Origin: Methylocystis parvus OBBP | GTDB taxonomy: Bacteria; Pseudomonadota; Alphaproteobacteria; Rhizobiales; Beijerinckiaceae | Length of the DNA stretch: 64,000 nucleotides | Reading direction: 5' to 3' | Assembly: GCF_027571405.1 (NCBI RefSeq) | Contig: NZ_CP092968.1 | Span: forward strand, 1,240,001-1,304,000 | In this document: positions 35,242 through 44,584 of the stretch, piece by piece | Position numbering within the stretch: position 1 is the first letter of the stretch | Layout: the number at the start of each line of letters is the position of its first letter | Made by a program: the position numbers and the translations under genes | Notes under the pieces: generated by a model | What the model was told of the DNA's origin: nothing | Database searches by the model: none | The model's input: only the letters and a program-made list of their open reading frames with translations

Positions 35242-36750
35242 CTATCCGGCGCTCTGCCGCACCGGCACCGCGATGAATTTAGCGCCGTCCGCCGATTTCA
35301 CCCGCAGCAGCACCGAGCGGCGGCCTTCCTTGCGCGCCCCGTCAATGGCGTTGGAGAGGTCGGCCCGCGAATTCACGGCCTGGCCCCCGACCTCGACGAT
35401 CACGTCGCCCCGGCGCAGACCTTTCTGGGCGGCGGCGCCGTTGGGATCGATATCCGTCACATAGAGGCCTTCGCCGCCCGCGCCGCGGACTTCCGAAGCC
35501 GGCGCCACCTCGACGCCGAGGCTCGCCACGCTGGCGTGGCCGGTCGCGCCCGTATCCTCGTCGTCGGCCCGCGCCTCCCTCTCTTCCGGCAGCTTCCCGA
35601 GCGTGAGCTTCGCGCTCTTCTCCGAGCCGTTGCGGACGAAGGTCAGATCAATCGACTTGTTCGGCCCCATGGCGGCGATCTTGCGCGCCAGTTCGCGCGG
35701 CGTCTCGATCTTCTCGCCATTGACGGCCGTGATGACGTCGCCCGCCTTCAGGCCCGCGGCGTCGGCCGGCGCGCCCTTCTGCGGCTGCGCGATCAGCGCG
35801 CCCTTGCTGGACTTCAGCCCGAGGCTTTCGGCGATTTCCGGCGTCACCTGCTGGATCTTGACGCCGATCCAGCCGCGCGACACGGCGCCCTTGTCCTTCA
35901 ACGCCGCGACGACGTCCTTGGCGACCTCCGCCGGAATGGCGAAACCGATGCCGACCGAGCCGCCCGAAGGCGAATAGATCGCCGTATTGACGCCGACGAC
36001 ATTGCCGCGCGTATCGAAGGCGGGGCCGCCCGAATTGCCGCGGTTCACCGGCGCGTCGATCTGCAGGAAGTCGTCATAGGGGCCGGCGCCGATGTCGCGG
36101 CCGCGCGCCGAGACGATGCCCGCCGTGACCGAGCCGCCGAGGCCGAAGGGATTGCCGACCGCAATGACCCAATCGCCGACGCGCGGCTGCGCGCTCGCCC
36201 ATTCGACGTGAGGCAGCTTGTTTCCGTCATTGACCTTGAGCAGCGCAAGATCCGTGCGCTTGTCGGTGCCGATCACCTTGGCTGTGAGCGTGCGTCCGTC
36301 CTCGAGCGCGACCTCCACCTCATTGGCGTGTTCGACGACATGGTTGTTGGTGACGACATAGCCGTCGGGGCTGATGATGAAGCCCGAACCCTGCGACTGC
36401 GTCATGCGCTTTTGCGGCGTCTCGCCGAAACGCTTGAAGAATTTATACATCGGATCGTCGGGCGATAACTCGCCCTGGCCTTCGAAGGGGTTTTGCGACT
36501 CTTCGAAGCCTTTCACCTTGATCGCGACGACGGCGCCCTTCACATGGTCCACGACGTCGGCGAAGGAGGCGGGCCCCATCGGCGCAACCGAGACCGAGGA
36601 CGGCGCCTCGGCGAAAGCGGGGCGAATGGGCGCGCCGACGCTCGCGCCAAAGGCGAGCGCAGCGGCCGCGCCCATCAGCGCGAAGCGCGAAGCGTAGCGG
36701 CGACCCTGCGCCGGCTTACGGCGGCTCTGCGCAAAAATCGGATGATGCAT
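35242..36750 (-). CDS. degP: Do-family periplasmic serine protease/chaperone (DegP/HtrA)
   Basis: A 502-residue HtrA protein that degrades or refolds damaged envelope proteins. An N-terminal export signal (about residues 1-47) is followed by a trypsin-like domain with the triad His137 (TNNHVV), Asp167 (RTDLALL) and Ser240 (RGNSGGPAF). Two PDZ domains follow: the first around 285-375 (APADAAGLKAGDVITAVNGE), the second around 410-495 (GAAAQKGLRRGDVIVEVGGQ). GGAGAG 9 bases before ATG 36750 supports the start. It is upstream of the OmpR-type two-component genes on the same strand, so an envelope-stress link is plausible. Confidence 0.94.
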   Translation of the reverse strand: MHHPIFAQSRRKPAQGRRYASRFALMGAAAALAFGASVGAPIRPAFAEAPSSVSVAPMGPASFADVVDHVKGAVVAIKVKGFEESQNPFEGQGELSPDDPMYKFFKRFGETPQKRMTQSQGSGFIISPDGYVVTNNHVVEHANEVEVALEDGRTLTAKVIGTDKRTDLALLKVNDGNKLPHVEWASAQPRVGDWVIAVGNPFGLGGSVTAGIVSARGRDIGAGPYDDFLQIDAPVNRGNSGGPAFDTRGNVVGVNTAIYSPSGGSVGIGFAIPAEVAKDVVAALKDKGAVSRGWIGVKIQQVTPEIAESLGLKSSKGALIAQPQKGAPADAAGLKAGDVITAVNGEKIETPRELARKIAAMGPNKSIDLTFVRNGSEKSAKLTLGKLPEEREARADDEDTGATGHASVASLGVEVAPASEVRGAGGEGLYVTDIDPNGAAAQKGLRRGDVIVEVGGQAVNSRADLSNAIDGARKEGRRSVLLRVKSADGAKFIAVPVRQSAG

Positions 36751-36949
36751 TTGAAAAACTCTCCATTCTTGCGGCGACGGCTAGGAGGAGGCTGGGAGCC
36801 GCCGTCGCCGCCTGCATGTGGAAGATGGAGGCGCGGCGCTTGCCGTCCAATGGCCGGCGGATGAAACTTTCGTAAGGCGAAGCAGCAGCGTCGTTAAGGA
36901 ATACAAGCGGCCGCGCGCCTGCTTGCGCGCGAGGGAGGCGCGGCGAAAG

Positions 36950-37003
36950 GATGATTGCGAAACGAGATTGCTTGGTCGGCTCCGTCTCCTCGCAATGACG
37001 GAC
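36950..37003. repeat. Degraded GTCATTGCGAG-family inverted repeat
   Basis: Right arm CTCCTCGCAATGACGG and inner GATTGCTT match the copies at 51632 and 59645. The left arm (ATGATTGCGAAACGA) is diverged. It lies just past the 3' end of the deoxyribosyltransferase gene, in the 258-base spacer before degP. Confidence 0.6.
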
Positions 37004-37008
37004 GCAGT

Positions 37009-37542
37009 TCAGCTCACAAAATACGCAGCCGCGCGCCGCAGACACTCCTCAAAGCCTGCGCGCGTTTCTCCCATAACAATGTCCCAGCCCTGCGCGCTTA
37101 CGGCTTCGACGATCATGAGATTATCCGTGAGGCCGAAGTCCTCGACGCTCATGCCGTCGCTCGCGAAAAGACGTCCGTCCGCCTTGCGCAGGGGCCCATT
37201 TCTCTGCGCGACGCGCGACGCATAGGACTCCGAACTATCGGCATAGGCGAAAACCGGCTTGCCGATCGCGACGGCGAAGCCGAGTTCGAAGACCGTTCCC
37301 GCATCGGCGCTCGGCCCGCGGAAAGGCGAGAGATTCGCGATCATCGCGTCGCAGGCGCGGATCGACGCGAGATTGGCCTCGAAAATGCGCCGGGACAAAG
37401 CTTCGTCGCCGATCGCAAGCTCCGCTTCGAGCGGATAGACGCCCTCAAATCCGCAATGCGCGCAACGCGCCTTCAGCTCTGCGCCGATCGCGCCTGCGTC
37501 GCGGCGGAAGACTTCCGGGCCCGCGAGATAGAGGCGCCTCAC
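37009..37542 (-). CDS. Nucleoside 2-deoxyribosyltransferase family protein
   Basis: A 177-residue protein. The start is GTG 37542, whose first bases overlap the corA stop (GTGA), giving MRRLYLAGPEVF at the N-terminus, the normal family opening. Family features are YLAGPEVF, DAMIANLSPFRGPSADAGT and FELGFAVAIGKPVFAYADSS, in which Asp and Glu take part in nucleoside binding and glycosidic bond exchange. Members transfer or hydrolyse 2-deoxyribose from nucleosides in salvage or damaged-nucleotide cleanup. It is translationally coupled to corA in a grpE-corA operon. Confidence 0.88.
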   Translation of the reverse strand: MRRLYLAGPEVFRRDAGAIGAELKARCAHCGFEGVYPLEAELAIGDEALSRRIFEANLASIRACDAMIANLSPFRGPSADAGTVFELGFAVAIGKPVFAYADSSESYASRVAQRNGPLRKADGRLFASDGMSVEDFGLTDNLMIVEAVSAQGWDIVMGETRAGFEECLRRAAAYFVS

Positions 37543-38555
37543 AGCCAGCCGGCTCTGCGGAACCGCCAATATAAAATCGAGCAGATCGTAAAGGTCACGC
37601 CGAGAACGGCGTAATAGCCATATTGCCATTTGAGTTCCGGCATGTGCTCGAAATTCATGCCGTAAATGCCGGCGATCGCGGTCGGCACGGCGAGAATGGC
37701 GGCCCAGGCGGCGAGGCGGCGGGAAATATTCGTCTGCTGCATCTGCGCGTTCATCAGACTCGCTTCGAATGCGAAAGCGAGCGTCTCCCGCAAAGTGTCG
37801 ACGCGTTCCTGCGCGCGGCGCAGATGGTCGCGAATGTCGCGGAAATGCGGACGCATCGCCGGATCGATGAAGACAATGTCGGTGCGCTCCAGGCGCCGGC
37901 AGACATCCTGCAAAGGGACGACCGCGTTGCGCAGACGCAGAAGATCGCGACGCAACGTATAGAGCTGCTCGATCTCCTCCTGCCCCATCGTCGTCGTGAG
38001 AACGTGATCCTCTATGTCGTCGACCTGATCGTTGATGCAGTCGAGGACCGGGAAGTAATTGTCGACGATGAAATCGAGGATCGCATAGACGATGAAGTCC
38101 TCGCCCTCGGAGAGGCGCTGCGCGCGCGCTTCGCAGCGATGCCGCAATTGCGCATAGCTTTGCGAGGCGCCGTGACGCACGCTCACCACATAGCCGGCGC
38201 CGACGAAAAGATGCGTTTCGCCGAAGGTGACGCGGCCATCCTCCATCTGCGCCGTTCGCGCGACGATGAAGAGGCCGTCGTCGAATTCCTCGAGCTTTGG
38301 AAATTGATGCGCCTTGGCGGCGTCTTCGATCGCGAGCGGATGCAGCGCGAACTGCTTTCCGACGCGCTCCAGAAGATCGACCCCGGGCTCGAAAAGCCCG
38401 ATCCAGACGACATGGTCCTCGCGCTTCGCCCAGTCGCCCGCGTCGTCGATGGCGATATCGGCGACCTTGGCGCCCTTGCAGTAAACGGAGGCGTTTACGA
38501 CGCCGGGGCGGATGAGCGCCTCCGGCGCCGCTGCATTCGTCACAGGGGCGTCCAT
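37539..38555 (-). CDS. corA: CorA-type magnesium/cobalt transporter
   Basis: A 338-residue CorA family protein. The cytoplasmic N-domain runs to about residue 280, with the long stalk helix region (LRRDLLRLRNAVVPLQDVCR). Two membrane helices close the protein; the first ends in the selectivity motif YGMNF, the second is YYAVLGVTFTICSILYW, with a short acidic periplasmic loop (EHMPELK). It forms a homopentameric Mg2+ channel in the inner membrane. It begins 10 bases after grpE and overlaps the deoxyribosyltransferase start. Confidence 0.94.
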   Translation of the reverse strand: MDAPVTNAAAPEALIRPGVVNASVYCKGAKVADIAIDDAGDWAKREDHVVWIGLFEPGVDLLERVGKQFALHPLAIEDAAKAHQFPKLEEFDDGLFIVARTAQMEDGRVTFGETHLFVGAGYVVSVRHGASQSYAQLRHRCEARAQRLSEGEDFIVYAILDFIVDNYFPVLDCINDQVDDIEDHVLTTTMGQEEIEQLYTLRRDLLRLRNAVVPLQDVCRRLERTDIVFIDPAMRPHFRDIRDHLRRAQERVDTLRETLAFAFEASLMNAQMQQTNISRRLAAWAAILAVPTAIAGIYGMNFEHMPELKWQYGYYAVLGVTFTICSILYWRFRRAGWL

Positions 38556-38565
38556 CGCGGCGCCG

Positions 38566-39183
38566 TCAGGCCTTCGGCCCGCCGCGCGTCACGCCGACTT
38601 TCGCCGGTCGCAGCACGCGCTCGCCGATCATGTAGCCCTGCTCCACGACTTGCGCGACCGTGCCGGCCGGCTTCGTTTCGTCCGGGATTTCGAACAGCGC
38701 CTCATGCAGATTGGGGTCGAACTTCGCGTCCGCCGCCTCGATCGGCTTCACGCCGAAACGGGCGAGGCGGGAAAGGAAGTCGCGCTCGGTGACGCCGAGC
38801 CCGTCCAGCAGCGCCTTGGCGACGGGGTCGAGATTGGCGCGGGCCTCGGCAGGCACGCTCTCGGCGGCGCGGCGCAGATTGTCCGCGAAGGCCAGCATTT
38901 CACGGGCGAGATTGGCGACCCCATAGACCTTGGCGTCGGAAACCTCCTTCTCGGCGCGGCGGCGGACATTCTCCACCTCCGCCATGGCGCGCAAGACCCG
39001 GTCCTTGAGGCTGGCGTTCTCCTGGTAGAGATTTTCGAGTTCGGTAAAGGGCTCGGGCTCGTTGATGGGGGACTCCGCCGAGGGCTGCGACAGGGAGGAC
39101 GCAGTCGCCTCGCCCCCATTCGCGCCCTGCGGCGGCTGGGATTCGGCGTTCTTGTCGGCGTTGCTCTGGTCGCTCATGCTCAT
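38566..39183 (-). CDS. grpE: GrpE nucleotide exchange factor for DnaK
   Basis: A 205-residue co-chaperone. A disordered N-terminus (about 1-50) is followed by the long dimerising helix (LENLYQENASLKDRVLRAMA, EVENVRRRAEKE), a four-helix region and the C-terminal beta domain (LFEIPDETKPAGTVAQVVEQ, GYMIGERVLRPAKVGVTRG). It releases ADP from DnaK in the heat-shock cycle. ATG 39183 and ATG 39177 are both possible. It heads the grpE-corA-deoxyribosyltransferase operon; no clear sigma-32 promoter was found upstream. Confidence 0.96.
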   Translation of the reverse strand: MSMSDQSNADKNAESQPPQGANGGEATASSLSQPSAESPINEPEPFTELENLYQENASLKDRVLRAMAEVENVRRRAEKEVSDAKVYGVANLAREMLAFADNLRRAAESVPAEARANLDPVAKALLDGLGVTERDFLSRLARFGVKPIEAADAKFDPNLHEALFEIPDETKPAGTVAQVVEQGYMIGERVLRPAKVGVTRGGPKA

Positions 39184-39246
39184 GTCCGTTTTCTGGATAA
39201 GGGGCGTTCTTCAAAGGCCTCGATATCTGCGCTCGCGACCGCAAAA

Positions 39247-42081
39247 TCAAGTCGCCGCGACACTCTGGACCCCGGTCCCGACCGCCTTCGGGCGCTTCTC
39301 TCCCGCCGGCGCGAAGACCTCAAGGAGCTGCCGCTTGATGGCCGACTGGCGCTGCGGAGAGACGATCTTCGTTCCGGTCAGGTCCGTGACGTAGAAAGCG
39401 TCCACCGCCCGCTCGCCGAAGGTCGTGATATGGGCGGACGCGATGTTGAGATTCAGCTTCGAGATGGCGTTGGTCAGGTCGAAGAGCAGGCCCTCCCTGT
39501 CCAGCCCCGAAACTTCGATGACCGTATAGACGTTCGACAGGCTGTTATCGACCACGACTTCCGGCGCGACGGTGAAGGCCGTCGGCGCCTGATTCTGTCT
39601 GGCGCGCGCCTTGACGGCGTCGGAGACGATGACTTCGCCCCTCAGCGCCTTGGCGATGAACTCCGCGATGCGGCGCGCGCGGCGCAGCTCGTCCTCGTCG
39701 AAATCGAAGGCGCGCGAGATGAAGATCGTGTCGAGCGCGAGCCCGTCCTGCGTCGTGAAGATATGCGCGTCGACAATATTCGCCCCGCTCGCCGCGCAGC
39801 CGCCGGCGATGATAGAGAGGAGCCGGCGATGGTCCGGCGCAATGACGGTGAGCTCCACCGCGCCGCGCGCACGGTCGAGCTCCACGGCGGTCGCGAGAGG
39901 CGTCACGGCGCCGGTGAGATTTTCCAGCATATGCGCGTGGCGCACTTTGCGCGCGACGTCGACCTTGAGCCAATAAGCCGGATAATGGCGCTTCTCATAA
40001 GCGTCGAATTTCTCGTCGCTCCAATCCGCGAGGGCTTCGCGCAATTCCGTGCGCGCGACGGCGACCCGGCTCTTGCGGTCCACCGACGAATGGCCGCCTC
40101 CGAGCACGACCTCCGTCTCCCAGTAGAGGACGCGCAGAAGCTGCGATTTCCAGGCGTCAAGCACGCCGGGACCCACCGCGTTGATGTCGCAGACCGTGAG
40201 CACGAAGAGCATCTTCAGCCGCTCCATCGTCTGCGCGATGGCGGCGAAGCTTTCGATCGTCACGCGGTCGGAAAGGTCGCGGCTCTGCGCATAGCTCGAC
40301 ATGGTCAGATGATGCTCGACGAGCCAGGCGACGGTCTCCGTCTCGCCCGGCGTGAACCCCAATCGCGGACAGAGCGCGCGGGCGACGTCCATGCCGGCGA
40401 TGGAGTGGTCCTCTTTGCGGCCCTTGGCGATGTCGTGCAGGAAGAGTCCGAGATAGAGCACCTTTCGATTGACGATCGTCGGCAGGATCTCGCTGACGAG
40501 CTGCTGATGCTCCGGCATGCGGCCGGCCTCGAGATCGGAGAGGCAGCCGACGGCGCGCAGCAAATGCTCGTCCACCGTATAGTGATGATACATGTTGAAC
40601 TGCATCATCGCGACGATGCGGCCGAAATCCGGAATGAAGCGGCCGAGCACGCCCGTTTCGTTCATGCGGCGCAGAATGATCTCGGTCATGTTCCGCGACA
40701 GCAGAATTTCGAGGAACAGCCGGTTCGCCTCCTTGTCGGCGCGCAGCTCCGCGTCGATCTCGCGCAGCGAGAGCGTCACGGCGCGCAGGGCGTCGGGATG
40801 CAGCGGCAGGCCGTGATGATCCGCCATCCAGAAGAGGCGGATGATGTTGACGGGATCGCGATGAAAAACATCATCGTCGGCGACGCTGATGCGGTCGTGA
40901 TCGATGATGAAATCACCCTTCGGCGCCTTGTTGCGCCGCCGCCGGAAAGGCTGCATAAAGCGCTCGAAGATCGCCGGCGGCTTGGCCTGCTTCTCTTCCA
41001 GCGCGGCGCAGACGATGGCGGTGAGGTCGCCGACGTCCTTCGCGACGAGGAAGTAATGCTTCATGAAGCGCTCGACGCGCGACAGGCCGCCGCGATCCTG
41101 ATAGCCGAGACGCTTGGCCATGGCCGGCTGTATGTCGAAGGAAAGCCGTTCTTCGGCGCGTCCCGTGGCGAAATGCAGATGGCAGCGCACGCGCCACAGA
41201 AACTCTTCGCAGCGCTCGAAGAGCGACAGCTCGGCCGAGGTGAAGACGCCCGCCGCGACGAGTTCCTGCGGATCGCGAACGCGATAGACATATTTCGAGA
41301 TCCAGAAGAGCGTGTTGAGGTCGCGCAGGCCCCCCTTCCCTTCCTTGACGTTCGGCTCGACGAGATAGCGCGAGGCGCCCGCGCGCCGCACCCGCGTGTC
41401 GCGTTCCGCCAATTTGGCGGCGACGAATTCGCGGGCGTCGGAGCGGGCGACCTCCTTGTCGAAGGCGTCCTGCAATGCGGTGAAAAGCTCGGCGCTGCCG
41501 AGGATGAAGCGCGATTCCAGAAGCGTCGTGCGGATCGTCATATCCGCGCGCGACTGGCGCATGCATTCCGCGACGGAGCGCGTGGCGTGGCCGACCTTCT
41601 GGCGCAGATCCCACAGGACATAGAGGATCGCTTCGACGACGCTCTCGCCCCAGGGCGTCTGCTTGTAGGGCAACAGGAACAGAAGATCGATGTCGGAGCC
41701 CGGCGCCAGCATGCCGCGCCCATAGCCGCCGACCGCGACGATGGTCAGGCGCTCCGCGAAGGTCGGATTGTCGGCCGGATAGACGTAAGTCACGACATAG
41801 TCGTAGATCGCGCCGATCAGCTCGTCCTGCAATTCCGAGAGCCGCCGCGCGCATTCGAGCCCCGAGCCGCGCGCCTCCAGCCGCGCGCGGGCGCGGGCGC
41901 GTCCCTCGGCGAGAACCGAGCGGAAGAGATCGACCGCGGCGGTGCGGCGCGCATGGCCCTTCTCGGCCTTGCAAAGCGCGGCGACGGGCGTCGCAAGCGC
42001 GGCGCGCAGGCCGCGATAGCCCCTGGCCGGGTCGAGATTTTCGAAAACGCTCGCCGAAACCGTCTGATCCATCGCCCTCAT
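39247..42081 (-). CDS. glnD: Bifunctional uridylyltransferase/uridylyl-removing enzyme GlnD
   Basis: A 944-residue nitrogen-status sensor that adds UMP to PII proteins when glutamine is low and removes it when glutamine is high. The nucleotidyltransferase site has GGYGRG (118-123) and GSDIDLL (128-134). The HD domain has LFLHDIAKGRKEDHS and YTVDEHLLRA. Two C-terminal ACT domains bind glutamine; the second begins TVIEVSGLDREGLLFDLTNA. The start ATG 42081 overlaps the gshB stop (ATGA), which favours it over ATG 42072. The length is normal for Rhizobiales. Confidence 0.96.
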   Translation of the reverse strand: MRAMDQTVSASVFENLDPARGYRGLRAALATPVAALCKAEKGHARRTAAVDLFRSVLAEGRARARARLEARGSGLECARRLSELQDELIGAIYDYVVTYVYPADNPTFAERLTIVAVGGYGRGMLAPGSDIDLLFLLPYKQTPWGESVVEAILYVLWDLRQKVGHATRSVAECMRQSRADMTIRTTLLESRFILGSAELFTALQDAFDKEVARSDAREFVAAKLAERDTRVRRAGASRYLVEPNVKEGKGGLRDLNTLFWISKYVYRVRDPQELVAAGVFTSAELSLFERCEEFLWRVRCHLHFATGRAEERLSFDIQPAMAKRLGYQDRGGLSRVERFMKHYFLVAKDVGDLTAIVCAALEEKQAKPPAIFERFMQPFRRRRNKAPKGDFIIDHDRISVADDDVFHRDPVNIIRLFWMADHHGLPLHPDALRAVTLSLREIDAELRADKEANRLFLEILLSRNMTEIILRRMNETGVLGRFIPDFGRIVAMMQFNMYHHYTVDEHLLRAVGCLSDLEAGRMPEHQQLVSEILPTIVNRKVLYLGLFLHDIAKGRKEDHSIAGMDVARALCPRLGFTPGETETVAWLVEHHLTMSSYAQSRDLSDRVTIESFAAIAQTMERLKMLFVLTVCDINAVGPGVLDAWKSQLLRVLYWETEVVLGGGHSSVDRKSRVAVARTELREALADWSDEKFDAYEKRHYPAYWLKVDVARKVRHAHMLENLTGAVTPLATAVELDRARGAVELTVIAPDHRRLLSIIAGGCAASGANIVDAHIFTTQDGLALDTIFISRAFDFDEDELRRARRIAEFIAKALRGEVIVSDAVKARARQNQAPTAFTVAPEVVVDNSLSNVYTVIEVSGLDREGLLFDLTNAISKLNLNIASAHITTFGERAVDAFYVTDLTGTKIVSPQRQSAIKRQLLEVFAPAGEKRPKAVGTGVQSVAAT

Positions 42082-43034
42082 CCTGCCGCGCGCAGCGCCG
42101 CGAGCCGCGCTTCGATCGCGTCGAAAAGCGGCTCCGCGAGATCGGGGCCGCCGACGCGCTTCAACGCCCGCAAGCCTGTCGGCGACGTCACGTTGATTTC
42201 CGTCAGCCGCCCGTCGATCACGTCGATGCCGACGAAGATCAGACCGCGCTTTTTGAGCTCCGGCCCGAGCCGGGCGCAGATCTCCTGCTCGCGCGGCGAG
42301 AGCTCCGTCGCCGCCGCCGCGCCGCCGCGGACCATATTGGAGCGGATGTCGTCCTGCGCCGGCACGCGGTTGATCGCGCCCATCGCGACGCCGTCGACGA
42401 AGATGATGCGCTTGTCGCCCTTGGCGACCTCCGGCAGAAATTGCTGCACGACCCAGGGCTCGCGGAAGGTCGTGCTGAACATGTCGAAAAGCGAGCCGAA
42501 ATTGGGGTCCCTCGGCGTCACCTTGAAGACCGCCGCGCCGCCATGGCCGTAAAGGGGCTTCATGACGATGTCGCCATATTTTGCCCGGAAGCGCTCGATC
42601 GCGGCGCGGTCGCGGGTGATCGCCGTCGGCGGCATGAGGTCGGGAAAGTCCATCACGAAGACCTTTTCCGGCGCGTTGCGCACATGGCCCGGATCGTTGA
42701 CGACGAGCACGCGCGACTGGATCCGCTCCAGGAAATGGGTCGAGGTGATATAGGCGAGGTCGAAGGGCGGGTCCTGACGCAGCAGGACGACGTCCATCTC
42801 GATGAGGTCGATCTCGGTCGCCTCGCCGAGGACGTACCAGCGCGAGGGGTCGTCGAAAACGTCGATAGGATGGGCGCGGGCGGTGAGGCGGCCGCCCTCC
42901 AGCGACAGAAGGTCGGGCGTGTAGAACCACAGCCGGCAGCCGCGCTTCTTGGCCTCCAGCATGAGGGCGAAGGTCGAATCCCCGGCGAAATTGATTCGCG
43001 CCAGCGGGTCCATCTGCACCGCGATTTCCAGCAC
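42078..43034 (-). CDS. gshB: Glutathione synthase
   Basis: A 318-residue ATP-grasp enzyme that joins gamma-glutamylcysteine and glycine. The start is GTG 43034, because AGGAGG lies 5 bases upstream; the earlier in-frame ATG at 43049 overlaps that ribosome site and would not use it. Markers are VLLRQDPPFDLAYITSTHFL, VNDPGHVRNAPEKVFVMDFP, the ATP-grasp loop KPLYGHGGAAVFKV and the C-terminal GLIFVGIDVIDGRLTEINVT. It is translationally coupled to glnD, an unusual but clear pairing, and divergent from the chemoreceptor gene. Confidence 0.95.
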   Translation of the reverse strand: MLEIAVQMDPLARINFAGDSTFALMLEAKKRGCRLWFYTPDLLSLEGGRLTARAHPIDVFDDPSRWYVLGEATEIDLIEMDVVLLRQDPPFDLAYITSTHFLERIQSRVLVVNDPGHVRNAPEKVFVMDFPDLMPPTAITRDRAAIERFRAKYGDIVMKPLYGHGGAAVFKVTPRDPNFGSLFDMFSTTFREPWVVQQFLPEVAKGDKRIIFVDGVAMGAINRVPAQDDIRSNMVRGGAAAATELSPREQEICARLGPELKKRGLIFVGIDVIDGRLTEINVTSPTGLRALKRVGGPDLAEPLFDAIEARLAALRAAG

Positions 43035-43070
43035 TCCGTCCTCCTGCAAGCGCGACCGGGGCCGCGACCG

Positions 43071-43085
43071 TTAACCAAAACTGAA
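43071..43085. promoter_or_regulatory. Near-consensus CtrA-type site upstream of the chemoreceptor
   Basis: TTAA-CCAAAAC-TGAA matches TTAA-N7-TTAA at 7 of 8 positions and sits 50 bases before the chemoreceptor start. CtrA often controls motility and chemotaxis genes in this class; here it is only a sequence match. Confidence 0.3.
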
Positions 43086-43134
43086 AGTCTGATATTTAGC
43101 CTGCGCCGGACCCAATAGCAGGACATTCGAGCAT

Positions 43135-44457
43135 ATGCGCAACCTTTCCATCGGCGCCGGCCTCGTCTTTCGCCAATTTCTGTTCCTCGCGCTGCTGCTC
43201 GTGATGGGGGCCGGCGCCTATTTCGGCACCATCAACGTCCGCGACCTGACGGCCGCCGCGGCGGCCACGACGGATCACGCCCAGATGGCGTCGCTCGCCC
43301 GCGCCGCCCATGACGCGGCGAGCAACCTCTCGATTGAGCTTTTCGTCGGCACGCTGGTGGCGGGCTTTCTGGTCGTCGGCGTCTCGGTGCCGACCATGCA
43401 CCAGACCATCGCCACTCCGATCAAAACCATCGCCCGCCATATGACCGACCTCGCCGCCGGCGACACGACCATCGACGTAAAGGACACGACCCGCGCCGAC
43501 GAGATCGGCGACATTTCGCGCGCCCTCGTCGTTCTGCGCGACGCCGTGCGGGCGAATAACGAAATGGCCGCCGAAATCAAGGCCCGCGACGACCGTGAAG
43601 AGCGCCTGCGCCGCGAGGCCGCGATCCGCGACAAGGTCGAGCACTATTCGGTCGAACTTTCGGCCACCACCGCCAAACTCGGCGAAATGACCAAGCGCAT
43701 GGCCGCTTCTTCGGAGGAAATGATCGTGCAGGAACGCCGCGCCCGGGCCGACAGCGACTTCGCCCGCACCGCCTCCGTCCAGGCCGCCGCCGACGTCGCT
43801 TCCGTCGCCACCGCCTCGGAACAGCTCCTCGCCGCCATCGGCGAGATCAGCAAACAGGCCGTCGAATCGACCGCCGTCGTCCGGCAGGCGGTGGTCGAGA
43901 CCAATGGCTCCTCGGCCGAAATGCTGCGTCTCTCGGCGGCCGCCAACCGCGTCGGCGACGTGGTGAACCTCATCTCCCGCATCGCCGCCCAGACCAATCT
44001 GCTGGCGCTGAACGCCACGATCGAGGCCGCCCGCGCCGGCGAAGCGGGCCGCGGTTTCGCCGTCGTCGCGCAGGAGGTGAAGAGCCTCGCCACCCAGACC
44101 GGAAAGGCGACGCAGGACATCGCCGACCAGATCGCCGAAATCCAGGCGGCCACCGACATATCCGTCGCCTCGATCGACAAGATCAAGGCGAAGATCGCCG
44201 AAGTCGAGCACATCTCCGCGATCATCACCAACGCCGTTCACGAACAGGACGTCGCCACGAAGGAAATCGCCCGCAGCGTCCGCTCCGCCGCGACGAGCGC
44301 CGGCGCCATGTCCGCCCATGCCGATCAGGCGGCGAACGCCATGGCTCAGACCGGCGCGGGCGTCGAATCGATGGTGAGCATGGCCCGCGAGATCGACGTC
44401 ATGGCGCGGCGGATGCACGCCCATACGGACGAATTGGCGACGAGCCTCGCGAGCTGA
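43135..44457 (+). CDS. Methyl-accepting chemotaxis protein
   Basis: A 440-residue chemoreceptor. Membrane helices lie at about residues 13-33 and 68-88, with only about 35 residues of periplasm between them, so there is no normal ligand-binding domain. A HAMP region follows (about 90-140, ATPIKTIARHMTDLAAGDTT). The signalling domain has the conserved hairpin tip SRIAAQTNLLALNATIEAAR and AGEAGRGFAVVAQEVKSLA. It would pass a signal to CheW/CheA. The missing sensor domain suggests it reads membrane state, energy level or a partner protein. No che genes are close. Confidence 0.93.
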   Translation: MRNLSIGAGLVFRQFLFLALLLVMGAGAYFGTINVRDLTAAAAATTDHAQMASLARAAHDAASNLSIELFVGTLVAGFLVVGVSVPTMHQTIATPIKTIARHMTDLAAGDTTIDVKDTTRADEIGDISRALVVLRDAVRANNEMAAEIKARDDREERLRREAAIRDKVEHYSVELSATTAKLGEMTKRMAASSEEMIVQERRARADSDFARTASVQAAADVASVATASEQLLAAIGEISKQAVESTAVVRQAVVETNGSSAEMLRLSAAANRVGDVVNLISRIAAQTNLLALNATIEAARAGEAGRGFAVVAQEVKSLATQTGKATQDIADQIAEIQAATDISVASIDKIKAKIAEVEHISAIITNAVHEQDVATKEIARSVRSAATSAGAMSAHADQAANAMAQTGAGVESMVSMAREIDVMARRMHAHTDELATSLAS

Positions 44458-44519
44458 GGGGTTTATAAGCGCCCCGGCCTCTCATGAGAATGAAGGCATA
44501 ACCCGTGAAGCGCGCGCCA

Positions 44520-44550
44520 GCGCCTCTCCCCGCCCTGCGGGGAGAGGCGC
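44520..44550. terminator. Hairpin between convergent chemoreceptor and FecR genes
   Basis: A 14-base perfect stem (GCGCCTCTCCCCGC with its complement, 3-base loop). No T run follows on either strand, so it may be a weak bidirectional terminator or a short dispersed repeat. Confidence 0.4.
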
Positions 44551-44584
44551 GCATGCGGGCCTATCGACACGACTCATCCTCGCC

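Noticed and set aside
39184..39246. Sigma-32 promoter upstream of grpE
   Set aside because: CTTGA and CCCCTTAT occur, but the distance between them is far too long (or too short for the alternative CTTTGAA) for a heat-shock promoter.
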